Source: Aegilops tauschii subsp. strangulata
Lineage: Eukaryota; Streptophyta; Magnoliopsida; Poales; Poaceae
Assembly (NCBI RefSeq): GCF_002575655.3
Contig: NC_053041.3
Location: 119,442,318-119,506,317, forward strand
Length of the DNA: 64,000 nt
Direction of reading: 5' to 3'
Part shown: positions 34,467 to 45,917 of the stretch, in pieces
Numbering within the stretch: the first letter of the stretch is position 1
Layout: every line of letters begins with the position of its first letter
Made by a program: the position numbers and the translations under genes
The notes under the pieces: generated by a model
What the model was told of the DNA's origin: nothing
The model's input: the letters and a program-made list of their open reading frames with translations, nothing else
Databases searched by the model: none

Positions 34467-35879
34467 CTAGTGAAGCTTCTTCGAATGGAACTGGCATGCT
34501 TCACACTTCGTTACTAGTGCGGCTGCATCCTGGAGAGCGGTGGGCAAAAAGAAACCCTGTCGGAACGCTTTGCCAGCAAGGGCAGTTGACCCTATGTGGG
34601 AGCCACACATGCCTCTATGTATCTCTGCCAACAACTTCAGTCCGTCTTCCCGAGGAATGCATTTTAGTTTCACACCGTTCGGTCTCCTTCTGTATAGGGC
34701 ATCATCCATAAATTGGTACATGCTGGACCGATGGGCTACCTTCTCTGCCTCTTCCCGTTCCTCGGGGAGTTCGCCCGTCTGGAGGAAACGGACGGTGTGC
34801 TGCGCCCATGCCGGAGCCTGGGGCTCGACGACAAGGACTAAAGGCTCATCTATGGCCGCAGGGGCAGCCACCTCTATGGTCAGGGCTTGAGGCCCTGCCG
34901 GAGGTTGCTGCTCCCCGGCAAGCTTGGGGCACCCGGCAACGCCCTTGCCGGCGGCTCCTGGGAGCTGAGCTGGAATGTACTTGTCGGGGCCTGCCTTCCT
35001 TCGCTTGTTATGTCCTGCCGATTGCTCCACGGATGGCTGGGTTAATTGAAGCACAAAGGTACTTGGTTCCACAGGCAACTTCAGGGCAGCGCGCTTTGAC
35101 AGGTCGTCGGCAATGCTGTTCTCTTCTCGGGGAACATGCTCTGCTTGTAAACCGTCAAAACGCTCCTCCAATTTCCTCACCTCATCCGCATAGGCCTCCA
35201 TCAACGGTCTCTGGTAATCCTTGTTAACTTGCTTGACGATGAGCCACAAATCACCTCTGACAATGAGTTTCCTGATTCCGAGGTCTACAGCGATCCTGAG
35301 ACCCGCAAGCAATCCCTCGTACTCTGCCGTGTTGTTCATTGATTTTTCCCAAGGAAACTGCATCTGGACTACGTACTTGAGGCGCTCTCCGGTGGGTGCG
35401 ACGAGTAGTACGCCGGCACCAGCACCTTGCAGTGAGAAGGCTCCATAAAAGTACATAATCCAATCACGGCTCGTCTCCTTGCCGGGAATGGTGGTCTCTT
35501 GAATCCCTTCGTCGGGCATTGATGTCCATTCTTGTATGAACTCTGCCAAAGCTCGGCTCTTGATTGTCGAAGTACTTTCAAACTTAAGGCCAAAGCTCGA
35601 CAGCTCCAACGCCCACTCCACAATCCTCCCAGTGGCATCCGGGTTGTGCAGGATTCGTTGCAAAGGGAGGCAGGTGACGACGGTGATCTCATGTGCTTGG
35701 AAAAAGTGGCGCAACTTTCTCGATGCCATAAGGAGGCCGAAAAGCAGCTTCTGCATACCAGAATATCTTGATCTAGTCCCCTGCAAGAGGGAACTGACAA
35801 AATAAATCGGGTGCTGCACCACCTTCTTCTTCTGTCTTGCCGGGACCGGGGCTTGCCGGGGGTTCCTCCTTGCCAGCAT
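34467..35879 (-). CDS. Tat-2 RNase H, second RNase H and integrase zinc finger
   Basis: The frame starts within the RT-linked RNase H (PIYFVSSLLQGTRSRYSGMQ). It then carries an archaeal-type RNase H (WIMYFYGAFSLQGAGAGVLL, NNTAEYEGLLAGL, VRGDLWLIVKQVN), typical of Tat elements. The first catalytic residue, normally Asp in YFDGA, is Tyr. The end holds an HHCC-like finger (MCGSHIGSTAL, CEACQFHSKKLH). RNase H degrades RNA in RNA-DNA hybrids during reverse transcription. Confidence 0.8.
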   Translation of the reverse strand: MLARRNPRQAPVPARQKKKVVQHPIYFVSSLLQGTRSRYSGMQKLLFGLLMASRKLRHFFQAHEITVVTCLPLQRILHNPDATGRIVEWALELSSFGLKFESTSTIKSRALAEFIQEWTSMPDEGIQETTIPGKETSRDWIMYFYGAFSLQGAGAGVLLVAPTGERLKYVVQMQFPWEKSMNNTAEYEGLLAGLRIAVDLGIRKLIVRGDLWLIVKQVNKDYQRPLMEAYADEVRKLEERFDGLQAEHVPREENSIADDLSKRAALKLPVEPSTFVLQLTQPSVEQSAGHNKRRKAGPDKYIPAQLPGAAGKGVAGCPKLAGEQQPPAGPQALTIEVAAPAAIDEPLVLVVEPQAPAWAQHTVRFLQTGELPEEREEAEKVAHRSSMYQFMDDALYRRRPNGVKLKCIPREDGLKLLAEIHRGMCGSHIGSTALAGKAFRQGFFLPTALQDAAALVTKCEACQFHSKKLH

Positions 35880-36024
35880 CAGGCCCTACCGTGGAGAGCC
35901 CCGGCCCATCATCCAACGGCTCCGCTGCTACTGCTGCTTCTTCCTCAATTTCCCTCTGTGCCACCAGCGCAGCACTGACCACTTGATTTGTCGCCGCTGA
36001 TATAGTAGCAACGGCTCTTGTCGC

Positions 36025-37020
36025 TTAGGCGTGACTAGTATTGGCGTCGAGGAGAGGTACCTCTTCAAATCTTGCAGTGCTACCTCTGCCTCCGGAGTCC
36101 ATTTCATTGGACCCACCTTTTTCAAAAATTTGAAAAAAGGGGAGGGCGTGCTCAGCAGATTTGGAGATGAACCTACTCAGGGCAGCAATGCAGCCGGCGA
36201 GCCTACGGACGTCTTTGACCCGTCTTGGCGCCTCAATCTGCTCAATTGCTTTGATCTTGTCGGGATTTGCTTCGATTCCGCGTTGAGACACAAAGAACCA
36301 AAGAAGCTTGCCGGATGGGACACTTAACACACACTTCTCTGGGTTGAGCTTGAGGTTTGTCTTGCGCAGATTTGCAAATGTTTCTTCTAGATCTTGCACG
36401 AGCATGGCCCTGTCCTTGGTTTTGACCACTATATCATCCATATAGGCTTCCATATTTCTATGTAGCTGGGGCACAAAACCAATTTGGACCGCTCGGGAAA
36501 ACGTCGAACCAGCGCTTTTCAACCTGAAAGGCATTCGTACAAAACAGTACGTACCAAATGGGGTGATGAACGCGGTCTTCTCTTCGTCTTCCTTCATCAT
36601 GAAAATCCGGTGGTATCCTGAATAGGCATCGAGGAATGACAGCAAGTCACACCCGGCAGTGGAGTCCACAATCTGGTCGATGCGTGGCAGAGGGAAAGGA
36701 TCCTTTGGGCAAGCTTTATTGATATCTGTGTAGTCAATACACAGCCTCCATTTCCCATTTGCCTTACGCACCACCACTGGATTGGCCAACCACGTGGGGT
36801 GGAGTACTCCTCTAACCAGGCCTGCTACCTCCAACTTCCTGATCTCTTCGATGATGAACTCTTGTCGCTGCAAAGCTTGCTTCCTGACCTTCTGCTTGAC
36901 GGGCCATGCATGAGGACAGACAGCAAGATGGTGCTCAATCACCTCCCTGGGAATGCCGGGGATGTCGGATACTTGCCATTCAAACACGTCGACATTCACC
37001 CGCAGGAAGGCGACGAGCAC
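36025..37020 (-). CDS. Tat-2 reverse transcriptase
   Basis: The minus frame has VVRKANGKWRLCIDYTDINK, CPKDPFPLPRIDQIVD, FLDAYSGYHRIFM, ITPFGTYCFVRMPF and the intact YMDD box (EAYMDDIVVKT, near 36440), then FVSQRGIEANPDKIKAI. The domain is complete through the thumb-like region. It ends in a frameshift (ANTSHA then stop) before RNase H. Confidence 0.88.
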   Translation of the reverse strand: MLVAFLRVNVDVFEWQVSDIPGIPREVIEHHLAVCPHAWPVKQKVRKQALQRQEFIIEEIRKLEVAGLVRGVLHPTWLANPVVVRKANGKWRLCIDYTDINKACPKDPFPLPRIDQIVDSTAGCDLLSFLDAYSGYHRIFMMKEDEEKTAFITPFGTYCFVRMPFRLKSAGSTFSRAVQIGFVPQLHRNMEAYMDDIVVKTKDRAMLVQDLEETFANLRKTNLKLNPEKCVLSVPSGKLLWFFVSQRGIEANPDKIKAIEQIEAPRRVKDVRRLAGCIAALSRFISKSAEHALPFFQIFEKGGSNEMDSGGRGSTARFEEVPLLDANTSHA

Positions 37021-37026
37021 TCTTTC

Positions 37027-37779
37027 CTATTTGCTGTCAATGGTGGAGCTTATAGTAAGAGCCCCGCCCGTGCCATCCTCCTTGACGGGAACATTCTTGG
37101 TCTCTGGTGGCGCTGCCTTGGATTTCTTGCTCTTACCGGTGGAGCTCTCTGGCATGTCCTCGACGGGAGCGCTGCACTCCGAAGAGGCGCGCTTGGCAGA
37201 GTGGGTGCAGGAGGTCTTGCCAGTCTTCTTCCCTCCCGGGACCCCAGCGGCAGGAGCAAGTGCCTTGGCGGCAGTTGCTGCAACTGCCTCCCGGTAGAGT
37301 TGATCAGCGCAGATGAGCGCGTATTTCTTGTCGGAGGGGACAGTGATGATGGTCAGCGGCCCGGGCATCTTCAACGTGTTGTAGGCGTAATGTGACGCTG
37401 CCATAAACTTGGGCAACGTTGGGCAGCCAAGGATCCCATTATAGGGCAAGGGGATCTCGGCGACATCAAAAACGATCTTCTCCGTCCTATAGTTCAGCTC
37501 GCCCCCGAATGTAACGGGCAACGTGATTTTACCTTTCGGCTGACTCCACCCCGGGTTGACCCCTTAAAATGTGCCCGTCTCCTCGAGGTCTCCATCAGGG
37601 ATTTGCAGCCTCTTGATCATGGCAGGCAAGATCAAGTTCAGTCCGGCACCGCCATGAACTACCACTTTTGTTACCTTGAGGTTGTGTATTGTTGGTGAAA
37701 CCAACAGCGGCAAGCACCCGACTGCAGTTGTGCGATCAGGGTGGTCCTTGGTGTAAAAATGATAGGGGCACTGGACCAC
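37027..37779 (-). pseudogene. Tat-2 protease region, active site altered
   Basis: Two frames (37779-37564 and 37521-37027) together cover the domain, with a break near 37540. The active-site segment reads VVVHGGAGLNLILPAM where relatives have DGG, so the catalytic Asp is replaced by His. The later block GILGCPTLPKFMAASHYAYN is normal. The protease is unlikely to work. Confidence 0.75.
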
Positions 37780-39020
37780 TTCAGTGGCTTCTGGGCATCG
37801 AACGATGGCTCTGCCGTAGTGATCTCACGTGCCCACTGCTTCAGTTGGCGGTGAGAGGTGTGCAGCGAGGAGTCACCGTCGACGCACATGGCCTTCGTAG
37901 CTTTCTGGAACTCGTGCTCGCCGGACTCGTCGTCCTCATCATGGTCATCAACTTCCTCCTTCTTATCACGGCCTCGAGCGGGCCTCTCTTGTTGATTATC
38001 CTTGCCGCGGCGACCTCCTTGGCCACCATGCTTCTTGCCGGACCCCTCAGTGCCATCCTGACCCTTCTCCTTGTCCCGCCTTTCATATTCAGCTTTCTGC
38101 TTTTCTGCAAGCAGCTCAACCTGTTGGCAGTTCTGGAGGTCGTGGGCCTTGGTGCAATAGATCTTGCAGTACTGCTTGTCGGAGCCTCCTGGCTTGTCGG
38201 TAGCCACCAAGGCCCGACAGGCGGCGCACCCGGCAACTTCCTTGCCGGGGTCGTCTGCCTTGGCCTTCTTGGCGGCGCTGGGGTCGCCGGATCCCTCAAC
38301 GGCAAGCACGGTCTTGCCCTTACGTTTCCTGTTGCGGTGTCGGGCCTTCTTCGTCGGGGCGATGGCGTCTTTGTCCATGGAGTCGGTTTCTGCGCTGGCG
38401 TCCTTGCTGGGGTACTTCCTTCCTCAGCCCGAGCACACCTATCAGCCAGAACATAAAGTTCGGCTACATCCTGAACCTTGTTCATCGCCAGCTCTTCATG
38501 CATCTTGCGGTTGCGTACATTCTGATGGAATGCACTGATGACAACGGCGGGGTGAACATCTGGGATGGTGTACTGTACACGGTTGAACCTTTGTATGTAT
38601 TTGCGCAGGATCTCGCCGTCCTTCTGGGGATGACATGCAAATAACTTGCCTGGCCAGGAGCTTGGTGGCCTCCGGTAAAGGCGCCAACAAACTCGTGGCC
38701 CAGATCCGACCAAGAAGAGATAGAATCCACTGGCAGGTGCATAAACCATGACATGATGTTGGGTTTAACTGCCAACGGAAAGTAGTTGGTGAGCACCTTG
38801 TCGTCGCGAGCCCCGGCGGCTTGCATCGCGATGGTGTAGATGCTGAGGAACTCCGACATGTGAGTCTTGCCGTTGTACTTTTCCCCAACACTAGGCTTGA
38901 ATGTGTGGTGGGAGGGCCACTGGAATTGCCGCAGCTCACGGGTAAAGGCTGGACAACCCACCTCGTAAGGCAGGTCGGCGGAGCCCCCCGGCGCTGGGTG
39001 GTCCATAGTAGGCCCCGCAC
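37671..39020 (-). pseudogene. Tat-2 gag, frameshifted
   Basis: Overlapping frames carry the gag fold (PSVGEKYNGKTHMSEFLSIY, ANTYKGSTVYSTP, PAVVISAFHQNVRNRKMHEE) and a lysine-rich C-terminal region with a Cys-His knuckle (CKIYCTKAHDLQNC). Homology shifts frame near 38640 and again later. The N-terminal part (39696-39091) continues across the solo LTR to about 41616. Confidence 0.75.
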
Positions 39021-39762
39021 GCTGATCTGACAGTTGGCGCGCTTCCCGCCATCGCTCGATGGTGGTTCGAGCGTCTTCCTGAGCTCGCTCTCAAAGAACT
39101 CGATGTTGGTCGCAGCGGGTTCGCGGGTCGGACAACGCTATGGAAACATTGTCACAGGCATCGGCCCGATGAGCCGACGGCTGCTGTTCTTGGCGTGGGA
39201 GAGGAGAGTGCACCGTGGTCGCAGCACACCCAGTCCTCCCACCTCCGGCGTGCACCGGCTCTACAGAACGCCAGCACGAGGGTCCCGCTAACTGCGGTTC
39301 ATCTTTGTTAGCGAAGCTGATGAGGCTCTGTATGGTGGCTCTCCACTTGTCGAGCTTCCCCGCGGCGGGAGGAAAGTCGAGGAGCAGTTGCAAGCGTGCG
39401 AACGCTTCTGCTGGCGTGGGTGGCGACGAAAACTGCGTGGACCGTGACGCGCTCCGACTTCTAACCATATTAGAAGGAGCTCTATCACGGTCTCGTGGTC
39501 GCGCGCCGCCTCCGTCGGCGTCCAGTTGCGCACGCCGGCCTGGTGCGTCCAGAGAGTGACGCAAAGGGCTCTTCCCGCGGCGGCGCTCGGGGGCGCCGGC
39601 ATTGCGGTGTTGTTCATCGCGCGTGGCCTGGGAAGGTCGCAGCGCAGACGCCGACTGGGGTGTCCGGGAGGTCACCGCCCCGCCCGTGGGCAGCACAGCC
39701 TCACCCCCGGGCCTAGCGCGTGTGGCTTGTGGTCTTGGACCCGAACGACGCCGCTCGCCTGG

Positions 39763-41436
39763 TGATGTCTACTACACAACCTTCTTCTTGTAGACGTTGC
39801 TGGGCCTCCAAGTGCAGAGGTTTGTAGGACAGTAGAAAATTTCCCTCAAGTGGATGACCTAAGGTTTATCAATCCATGGGAGGCGTAGGATGACGATGGT
39901 CTCTCTCAAACAACCCAGCAACCAAATAACAAAGAGTCTCTTGTCTCCCCAACACACCCAATACAATGGTAAATTGTATAGGTGCACTAGTTCGGCGAAG
40001 AGATGGTGATACAAGTGCAATATGGATAGTAGATATAGGTTTTTGTAATTTGAAAATATAAAAACAGCAACGTAACGAGCGATAAAGTGAGCGTAAACGG
40101 TATTGCAATGCGTTGAAACAAGGCCTAGGGTTCATACTTTCACTAGTGCAAGTTCTCTCAACAATAATAACATAATTGGATCATATAACTATCCCTCAAC
40201 ATGCAACAAAGAGTCACTCCAAAGTCACTAATAGCGGAGAACAAACGAAGAGATTATTGTAGGGTACGAAACCACCTCAAAGTTATCCTTTCTGATCGAT
40301 CTATTCAAGAGTCCGTAGTAAAATAACACGAAGCTATTCTTTCCATTCGATCTATCATAGATTTCGTACGAGAATAACACCTTAAGACACAAATCAACAT
40401 TAATGTCACCTAGATACTCCAATGTCACCTCAACTATCCGTGGGTATGATTATACGATATGCATCACACAATCTCAGATTCATCTATTCAACCAACACAA
40501 AGAACTTCAAAGAGTTCCCCAAAGTTTCTACCGGAGAGTCAAGACGTAAACATGTGCCAACCCCTATGCATAAGTTCACGGGGTTACTGAACTCGCAAGT
40601 TCACCAAAACATACATCAAGTGGATCACGTGAATATCCCATTGTCACCACAGATAAGCAATGCAAGACATACATCAAGTGTTCTCAAATCCTTAAAAACT
40701 CAATCTGATAAGATAACTTCAAAGGGAAAACTCAATCCATTACAAGAGAGTAGAGGGGGAGAAGCATCTTAAGTTCCAACTATAATAACAAAGCTCGAGG
40801 TACATCAAGATCGTGCCAAATCAAGAACACGAGAAAGAGAGATCAAACACATAGCTAATGGTACATACCCTCAGCCCCGAGGGTGAACTACTCCCTCCTC
40901 GTCATGGAGAGCGCTAGGATGAAGAAGATGGCCACTGGTGAGGGTTCCCCCCTCCGGCAGGGTGCCGGAACGGGTCTAGATTGGTTTTCGGTGGCTAAAG
41001 AGGCTTGCAGCGGCGGAACTCCCGATCTAGGTTTCTTTCTGGAAGTTTCTATACATAAAAGAGGTTTTGGCGTCGAGAACAAGTCAGGGGGTCTCCGGGC
41101 TGTCCACGAGGTAGGGAGGCGCGCCCAGGGGGGTGGGCGCGCCCCCCACCCTCGTGGGCAGCCCGAGACTCTTCTGGCCCAACTCTTTTACTCCATGGCC
41201 TTCTTCTGGTCCAAAAATAAGCTCTGTCAAGTTTCAGGTCAATTGGACTCCGTTTGTTTTCCTTTTCTGCAATACTCAAAAACAAGGAAAAAAAAGAAAC
41301 TAGCACTGGGCTCTAGGTTAATAGGTTAGTCCCAAAAATCATATAAAATAGCATATAAATGCATATAAAACACCCTAGATGGATAATATAATAGCATGGA
41401 ACAATCAAAAATTATGGATACGTTGGAGACATATCA
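39763..41436 (-). mobile_element. Solo gypsy-type LTR in Tat-2 gag, TSD CCTGG
   Basis: It starts TGATGTCTACTACACAACC and ends GTTGGAGACATATCA. CCTGG is on both sides (39758-39762, 41437-41441). On the minus strand the start TGATATGTCTCCAACG is typical of common Triticeae gypsy LTRs; I cannot name the family with certainty. It splits the N-terminal gag region of Tat-2. Confidence 0.88.
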
Positions 41437-41640
41437 CCTGGCTCTGATTGCTAGAGTGTTGTGGATGCTCGCGGGCCGCGCCTCCGGCGCCGTTCGTGGA
41501 CAGTCCGTCGCCCGCCCGTGCTCGTGCAGATGGGATGGCTCCAGACGACCCGATCGCTGTGATCCCCTTCTTCTTGGGGGCCATGGTGATGATGAAGTCG
41601 ACGCGCTAACTTCCAAACCGGATTTTCACAGCTTACACGC

Positions 41641-41659
41641 CCCCCGACCTGGCGCGCCA
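41641..41659 (-). other. Primer binding site of Tat-2
   Basis: The minus strand reads TGGCGCGCCAGGTCGGGGG four bases from the 5' LTR, the usual PBS form of Tat-type grass elements. Confidence 0.65.
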
Positions 41660-41663
41660 AAGA

Positions 41664-42778
41664 TGTTGGCGAAACGACACCTATGGGATCACATGGAATC
41701 CCTACTACGGTTGGCGGGGCACGGGCTGTGCGAGGAGCAGGTTTAGAAGATCAACACATGGGAGTTTTATCCAGGTTCGGGCCGCAAGCGATGCGTAATA
41801 CCCTAATGCTGCTTTGGTGTACATTTGGTGTTCTTGAGTTCTTGAACTAGCTGCGGTACATCCTAGCCCAAAAAGTCTGAATCCTTCCTCAGTACGCCTC
41901 GGGCCCCTTTTATAGTCAAAGGGGTTGCCACAGTGGCACACATGAGGTGCAAAGTATGTATAGTGTACAATTCTATCCCTGGCACCGTATGACAAATGCA
42001 TTTAATGTGCTGCTGACGTGCCCTCTTGCTTTATCAGGGACGGCAAGGAAGCTCGTCCCGTCTGTCGCCACTTCACCTCGCTCCGACGCGCATCCACGCT
42101 GACGAGGCATGCTGCGCCATGCTGGCTGGCTGGCTACTGAGCTGGTGCGGTGGCAGGGTCTTCAAGAAGACCTGCATGCCACCACGCAGGTGCTTGGCTA
42201 GTTGGCCTAGAAGCTGCATGCTACCATGCAGACATTCGTCTAGTTGGTGAGCTGATCGTCGTGTTGGAATGGCCACAGGGCGGAGCCTTGGTAGGTGTGG
42301 GCCTGGCCGCGGCCCTGCATATGTCCCCGGCAAGGTTCTTGCTGGGGTCCCGGCAAAGGTCTTGCCGGGGTCTCGTGGTCGTCCCCGACAAGGATCTTGC
42401 CGGGGGCCTTCATCTTCTGGTTCTCGTCTAGTCTCGCAGGCCTCTGGTCTTCACAAAGATCTGCATGCCAGCATGCAGGCGCCTCCGGAGCCTTGGTTCC
42501 AATGTTGTCGATGGTGTCGAAACTCTTAGGCTCAAGGGTGGCGGCCTTGCTGGTGTTGGGCAGGTCGCCCCGGCAAGGCTCTTGCCGGGGCAGCGTAGGT
42601 CGTCCCCGGCAAGAGCCCATCTTGTCTCTTTGCTCTTCGCGCCTCTGGCTTCAGCGTTGCTCTGGTTGCCTTGTTCCTTGCTTCCTCTGCCCCGCCAAGC
42701 GTGGCCGCAGGCGTGGCTACAACTGCCCGTGCACAAGTAAAGGGGTTCAAAAAAGGCCCCTACTTTTGTACACCGACA
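41664..42778 (-). repeat. 5' LTR of Tat-2
   Basis: It pairs with 30221-31354; both share the GAAACGACACCTATGGG start and TTTTGTACACCGACA end. It also carries the CCCCGGCAAG palindrome array (about 42325-42620), with the last copy partly deleted. Confidence 0.88.
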
Positions 42779-43541
42779 CTTGGGTTCTCCATTCATCAAG
42801 TGAGCTTATGTCAAATAACCTCTTCTCACCGGCAAGTTTGAAATCATAATTGAGCTCTTTAATAGCCCAATACACCTTATGTTCTAGTTTAAGAGGTAAA
42901 TGACATGCTTTTCCATAAACCATTTTATATGGAGACATACCCATAGGATTATTATAAGCAGAACTATAAGCCCATAATGCTTCATCAAGTTTCTTAGACC
43001 AATTCATTCTAGATATATTAACAGTATTTTGCAAAATTAATTTGATCTCTATATTGGTCAACTCTACTTGACCACTAGACTGAGGATGGTATGGAGATGC
43101 AATTATATGGTTGACATCATAGTTAGCAAGCATTTTACGGAAAACACCATGAATAAAATGTGAACCACCATCAGTCATTAAATATCAGGGGACTCCAAAC
43201 CTCGGAAATATAACTTCTTTAATCATCTTAATAGAAGTTTTATGATCAGCACTACTAGTTGGAATTGCTTCTACCCACTTAGTAACGTAATCAACAACAA
43301 CTAAAATATGTGTATACCCATTAGAGGAAGGAAAAGGTCCCATATAATCAAAGCCCCAAACATCAAATGCTTCAATAACAAGTGAATAATTCATAGGCAT
43401 TTCCTGAGATCTACTAATATTACCAATTCTTTGGCATTCATCACATGACAGGACAAATTTACGGGCATCCTTAAGGAGAGTTGGCCAATAGAAACCGGAT
43501 CGCAATACCTTATGTGCAGTTCTATCTCTAGCGTGGTGCAC
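42779..43541 (-). pseudogene. Integrase of the Athila-like element, N-terminal part
   Basis: Minus frames have HHARDRTAHKVLRSGFYWP and CDECQRIGNIS (zinc finger), FDVWGFDYMGPFPSSNGY (first Asp) and MTDGGSHFIHGVF (second Asp). HPQSSGQVELTNIEIK holds the Glu region, and YGKACHLPLKLEHKVYWA follows. A stop near 43180 splits it. It runs into Tat-2 and continues at 30220. Confidence 0.8.
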
Positions 43542-43580
43542 TCCATAAGACTCGGAGTGACACTTGCGTAGGATCTGTTC

Positions 43581-44100
43581 CTATTCATGCTCAGGTACAC
43601 AACATCTAATAACACCATCTACTCCTTCTTTATAAAGGTGTGGATCATCCCAGAAGTAATGTCTTAAATCATAGAAAAACTTTTTGTTTTGCTGGTATGT
43701 GAAACTAGGTGGTATAAATTTAGCAACAATATAATTTGCATAATCAGCATACAATGGAGTATTACGAGAAGCATTTATGACATTTAATTGTTCATCAGGA
43801 AAGCTGTCATCAATAGGCAGTGGGTCATCAAGAACATTTTCTAACCTAGACAAGTTGTCTGCTACGGGGTTCTCAGCTCCCTTTCTATCAATAATATGCA
43901 AATCAAATTCTTGTAGCAAGAGAACCCATCTAATAAGTCTAGGTTTAGCATCTTTCTTTTCCATAAGATATTTAATAGCAGCATGATCAGTGTGAACAGT
44001 TACTTTGGAATCAACAATATAAGGTCTAAACTTATCACATGCAAATACAACTGCTAAAAATTCTTTTTTAGTAGTAGCATAATTTCTGTGGGCACTGTCT
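43581..44100 (-). pseudogene. RNase H and connection region of the Athila-like element
   Basis: The minus strand reads [37 protein letters not shown] and [20 protein letters not shown], the end of the RT-linked RNase H and the connection to integrase. A break near 44110 separates it from the RT frame. Confidence 0.78.
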
Positions 44101-44109
44101 AGAGTTTTA

Positions 44110-45471
44110 CTAGCATATTGAATAACATTTAATTCTTTGTCCTAGAACAGCACCAACAACATAATCACTAGCATCACACATAATTTCAAAGGGCAAATTC
44201 CAATTAGGTGGCTGGACAATAGGTGCAGAAATCAAGGCTTTCTTAAGTATTTCAAATGCTTCTACACAATCATCATCAAAAACAAAAGGAACATCTTTTT
44301 GTAAGAGATTGGTGAGAGGCCTAGAAATTTTAGAGAAGTCTTTAATAAACCTCCTATAGAGGCCAACATGACCAAGGAAACTTCTTATACCTATGATATC
44401 TTTAGGACACAGCATCTTTTCAATAGCATCTACTTTAGCTTTATCAACTTCAATACCTTTTTCAGAAATTTTATGCCCCAAGACAATACCTCCATTAACC
44501 ATAAAGTGGCACTTCTCCCAATTCAAGACAAGATTAGTTTCTTCACATCTCTACAAAACTCGATCAAGGTTTCTTAAGCAATCATCAAAACAAGTTCCGT
44601 AAATGGAGAAATCACCCATGAAAACCTCAACAATCTTTTCACAAAAATCAGAGAATATAGCAGTCATACATGTTTGAAAGGTAGCAGGTGCATTACATAA
44701 ACCAAAAGGCATACATCTATAAGCAAAGGTACCGAAAGGGCAAGTAAAAGTGGTTTTCTCGTGATCATCTTTTGGCAGAGGTATTTGAGAGAAACCAGAA
44801 TAACCATCTAGAAAGCAAAAATGAGTATGTTTGGATAGTCTTTCTAGCATTTGATCGATAAAAGGTAGAGGGTAATGATCTTTTCTAGTAGCTTTATTCA
44901 ATTTGTGAAAATCAATTACCATTCTATATCCTATAACAATTCTTCAAGGAATCAATTCATTCTTATCATTAGGAACAACAGTAATACCTCCCTTTTTAGG
45001 GACACAATGAACATGGCTTACCCATTGACTATCAGCAATAGGATAGATTATACCTACCTCCAGAAGCTTTAGTATTTAATTTCTTACCACTTCTTTCATC
45101 TTAGGATTTAACCGTCGTTGATGATCAACAACTGGTTTAGCATCTTTCTCTAATTTAATTTTGAGCTGATATAGAGTGGGACTAATGCCCTTAAGATCAT
45201 CGAGAGTATATCCAATAGCGGCATGGTGCTTCTTCAGAGTTTTCAATAATCTCTTTTCTTCATGCTCTGAAAGGTTAGCACTAATAATAACAGGATATGT
45301 CTTCTTTTCGTCAAGATAAGCATATTTCAGAGTATCAGGTAATTGTTTAAGCTCAAACACGGGATCACCCTTAGGTGGAGGAGGATCCCCAAGGATTTCA
45401 ACAGGAGAATTGTGTTTCAAAATAGGTCCTTGATTCGAGAATACTTCATCTATTTCCCTTCTTTCATTCAT
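44110..45471 (-). pseudogene. Reverse transcriptase of the Athila-like element
   Basis: Minus frames at 45471-45076, 44922-44551 and 44526-44110 cover the domain: KKHHAAIGYTLDDLKGISP, MVIDFHKLNKATRKDHYPLP, FLDGYSGFSQIPL, FGTFAYRCMPFGLCNAPATF, then VFMGDFSIYG. The usual FMDD active site reads FMGD, losing one metal-binding Asp. [14 protein letters not shown] starts RNase H. At least two stops or frameshifts interrupt it. Confidence 0.82.
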
Positions 45472-45584
45472 AAACGTATCATTTCATGGTCTAGCAAATA
45501 TTGTTCTAAAGGATCAGCAGGAGGCACGGCAGTAGAAGCAAGACCAATAATTTCATCCTTACTAGGCAATTCTTTATCATGGGG

Positions 45585-45851
45585 TTATCTATGAAATTTA
45601 GATAAATTAAAATCATGAGACATATCTCCTAAACCAACCGTAACAATATCTTTCTCGCAGTCTATCTTAGCATTAACAGTATTCAAGAAAGGTTTACCAA
45701 ATATAATGGGACAAAAATTATCTTGTGGGGAAGGAAGAACAAGAAAATCAGTAGGATATTTTATCTTCTCACACAAGACTTCAACATCTCTAACAATCCC
45801 AATTGGTGATATAGTATCTCTATTGGCAAGCTTAATTAATAGTAACATCAA
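45585..45851 (-). pseudogene. Protease-region fragment of the Athila-like element
   Basis: The minus frame has IGIVRDVEVLCEKIKYPTDF, then LPSPQDNFCPIIFGKPFLNT, the second half of the gypsy retropepsin region. The first half, near 46000, is broken. Confidence 0.65.
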
Positions 45852-45917
45852 TATCTTCTATCTCAGCAGGTGCAATATCATTCATAATTTATTTATATAA
45901 GGTATAAGGGATTGCAC

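Larger units (their letters stand above)
30221..42778 (-). mobile_element. Tat-2: Tat/Retand-type gypsy element, TSD CTTGG
   Basis: LTRs lie at 30221-31354 and 41664-42778, with CTTGG on both sides (30216-30220, 42779-42783). The minus-strand order is PBS, gag, protease, RT, RNase H plus a second archaeal-type RNase H, integrase, followed by a plus-strand antisense frame near the 3' LTR. The double RNase H and antisense frame mark the Tat lineage. Frameshifts and lost catalytic residues (protease, second RNase H) make it non-functional. It contains a solo LTR at 39763-41436. Confidence 0.9.

Noticed and set aside
37689..38538. Plus-strand hydrophobic frame of 255 codons
   Set aside because: Antisense shadow of Tat-2 gag; the Leu-rich character follows from Lys/Glu-rich codons on the other strand.
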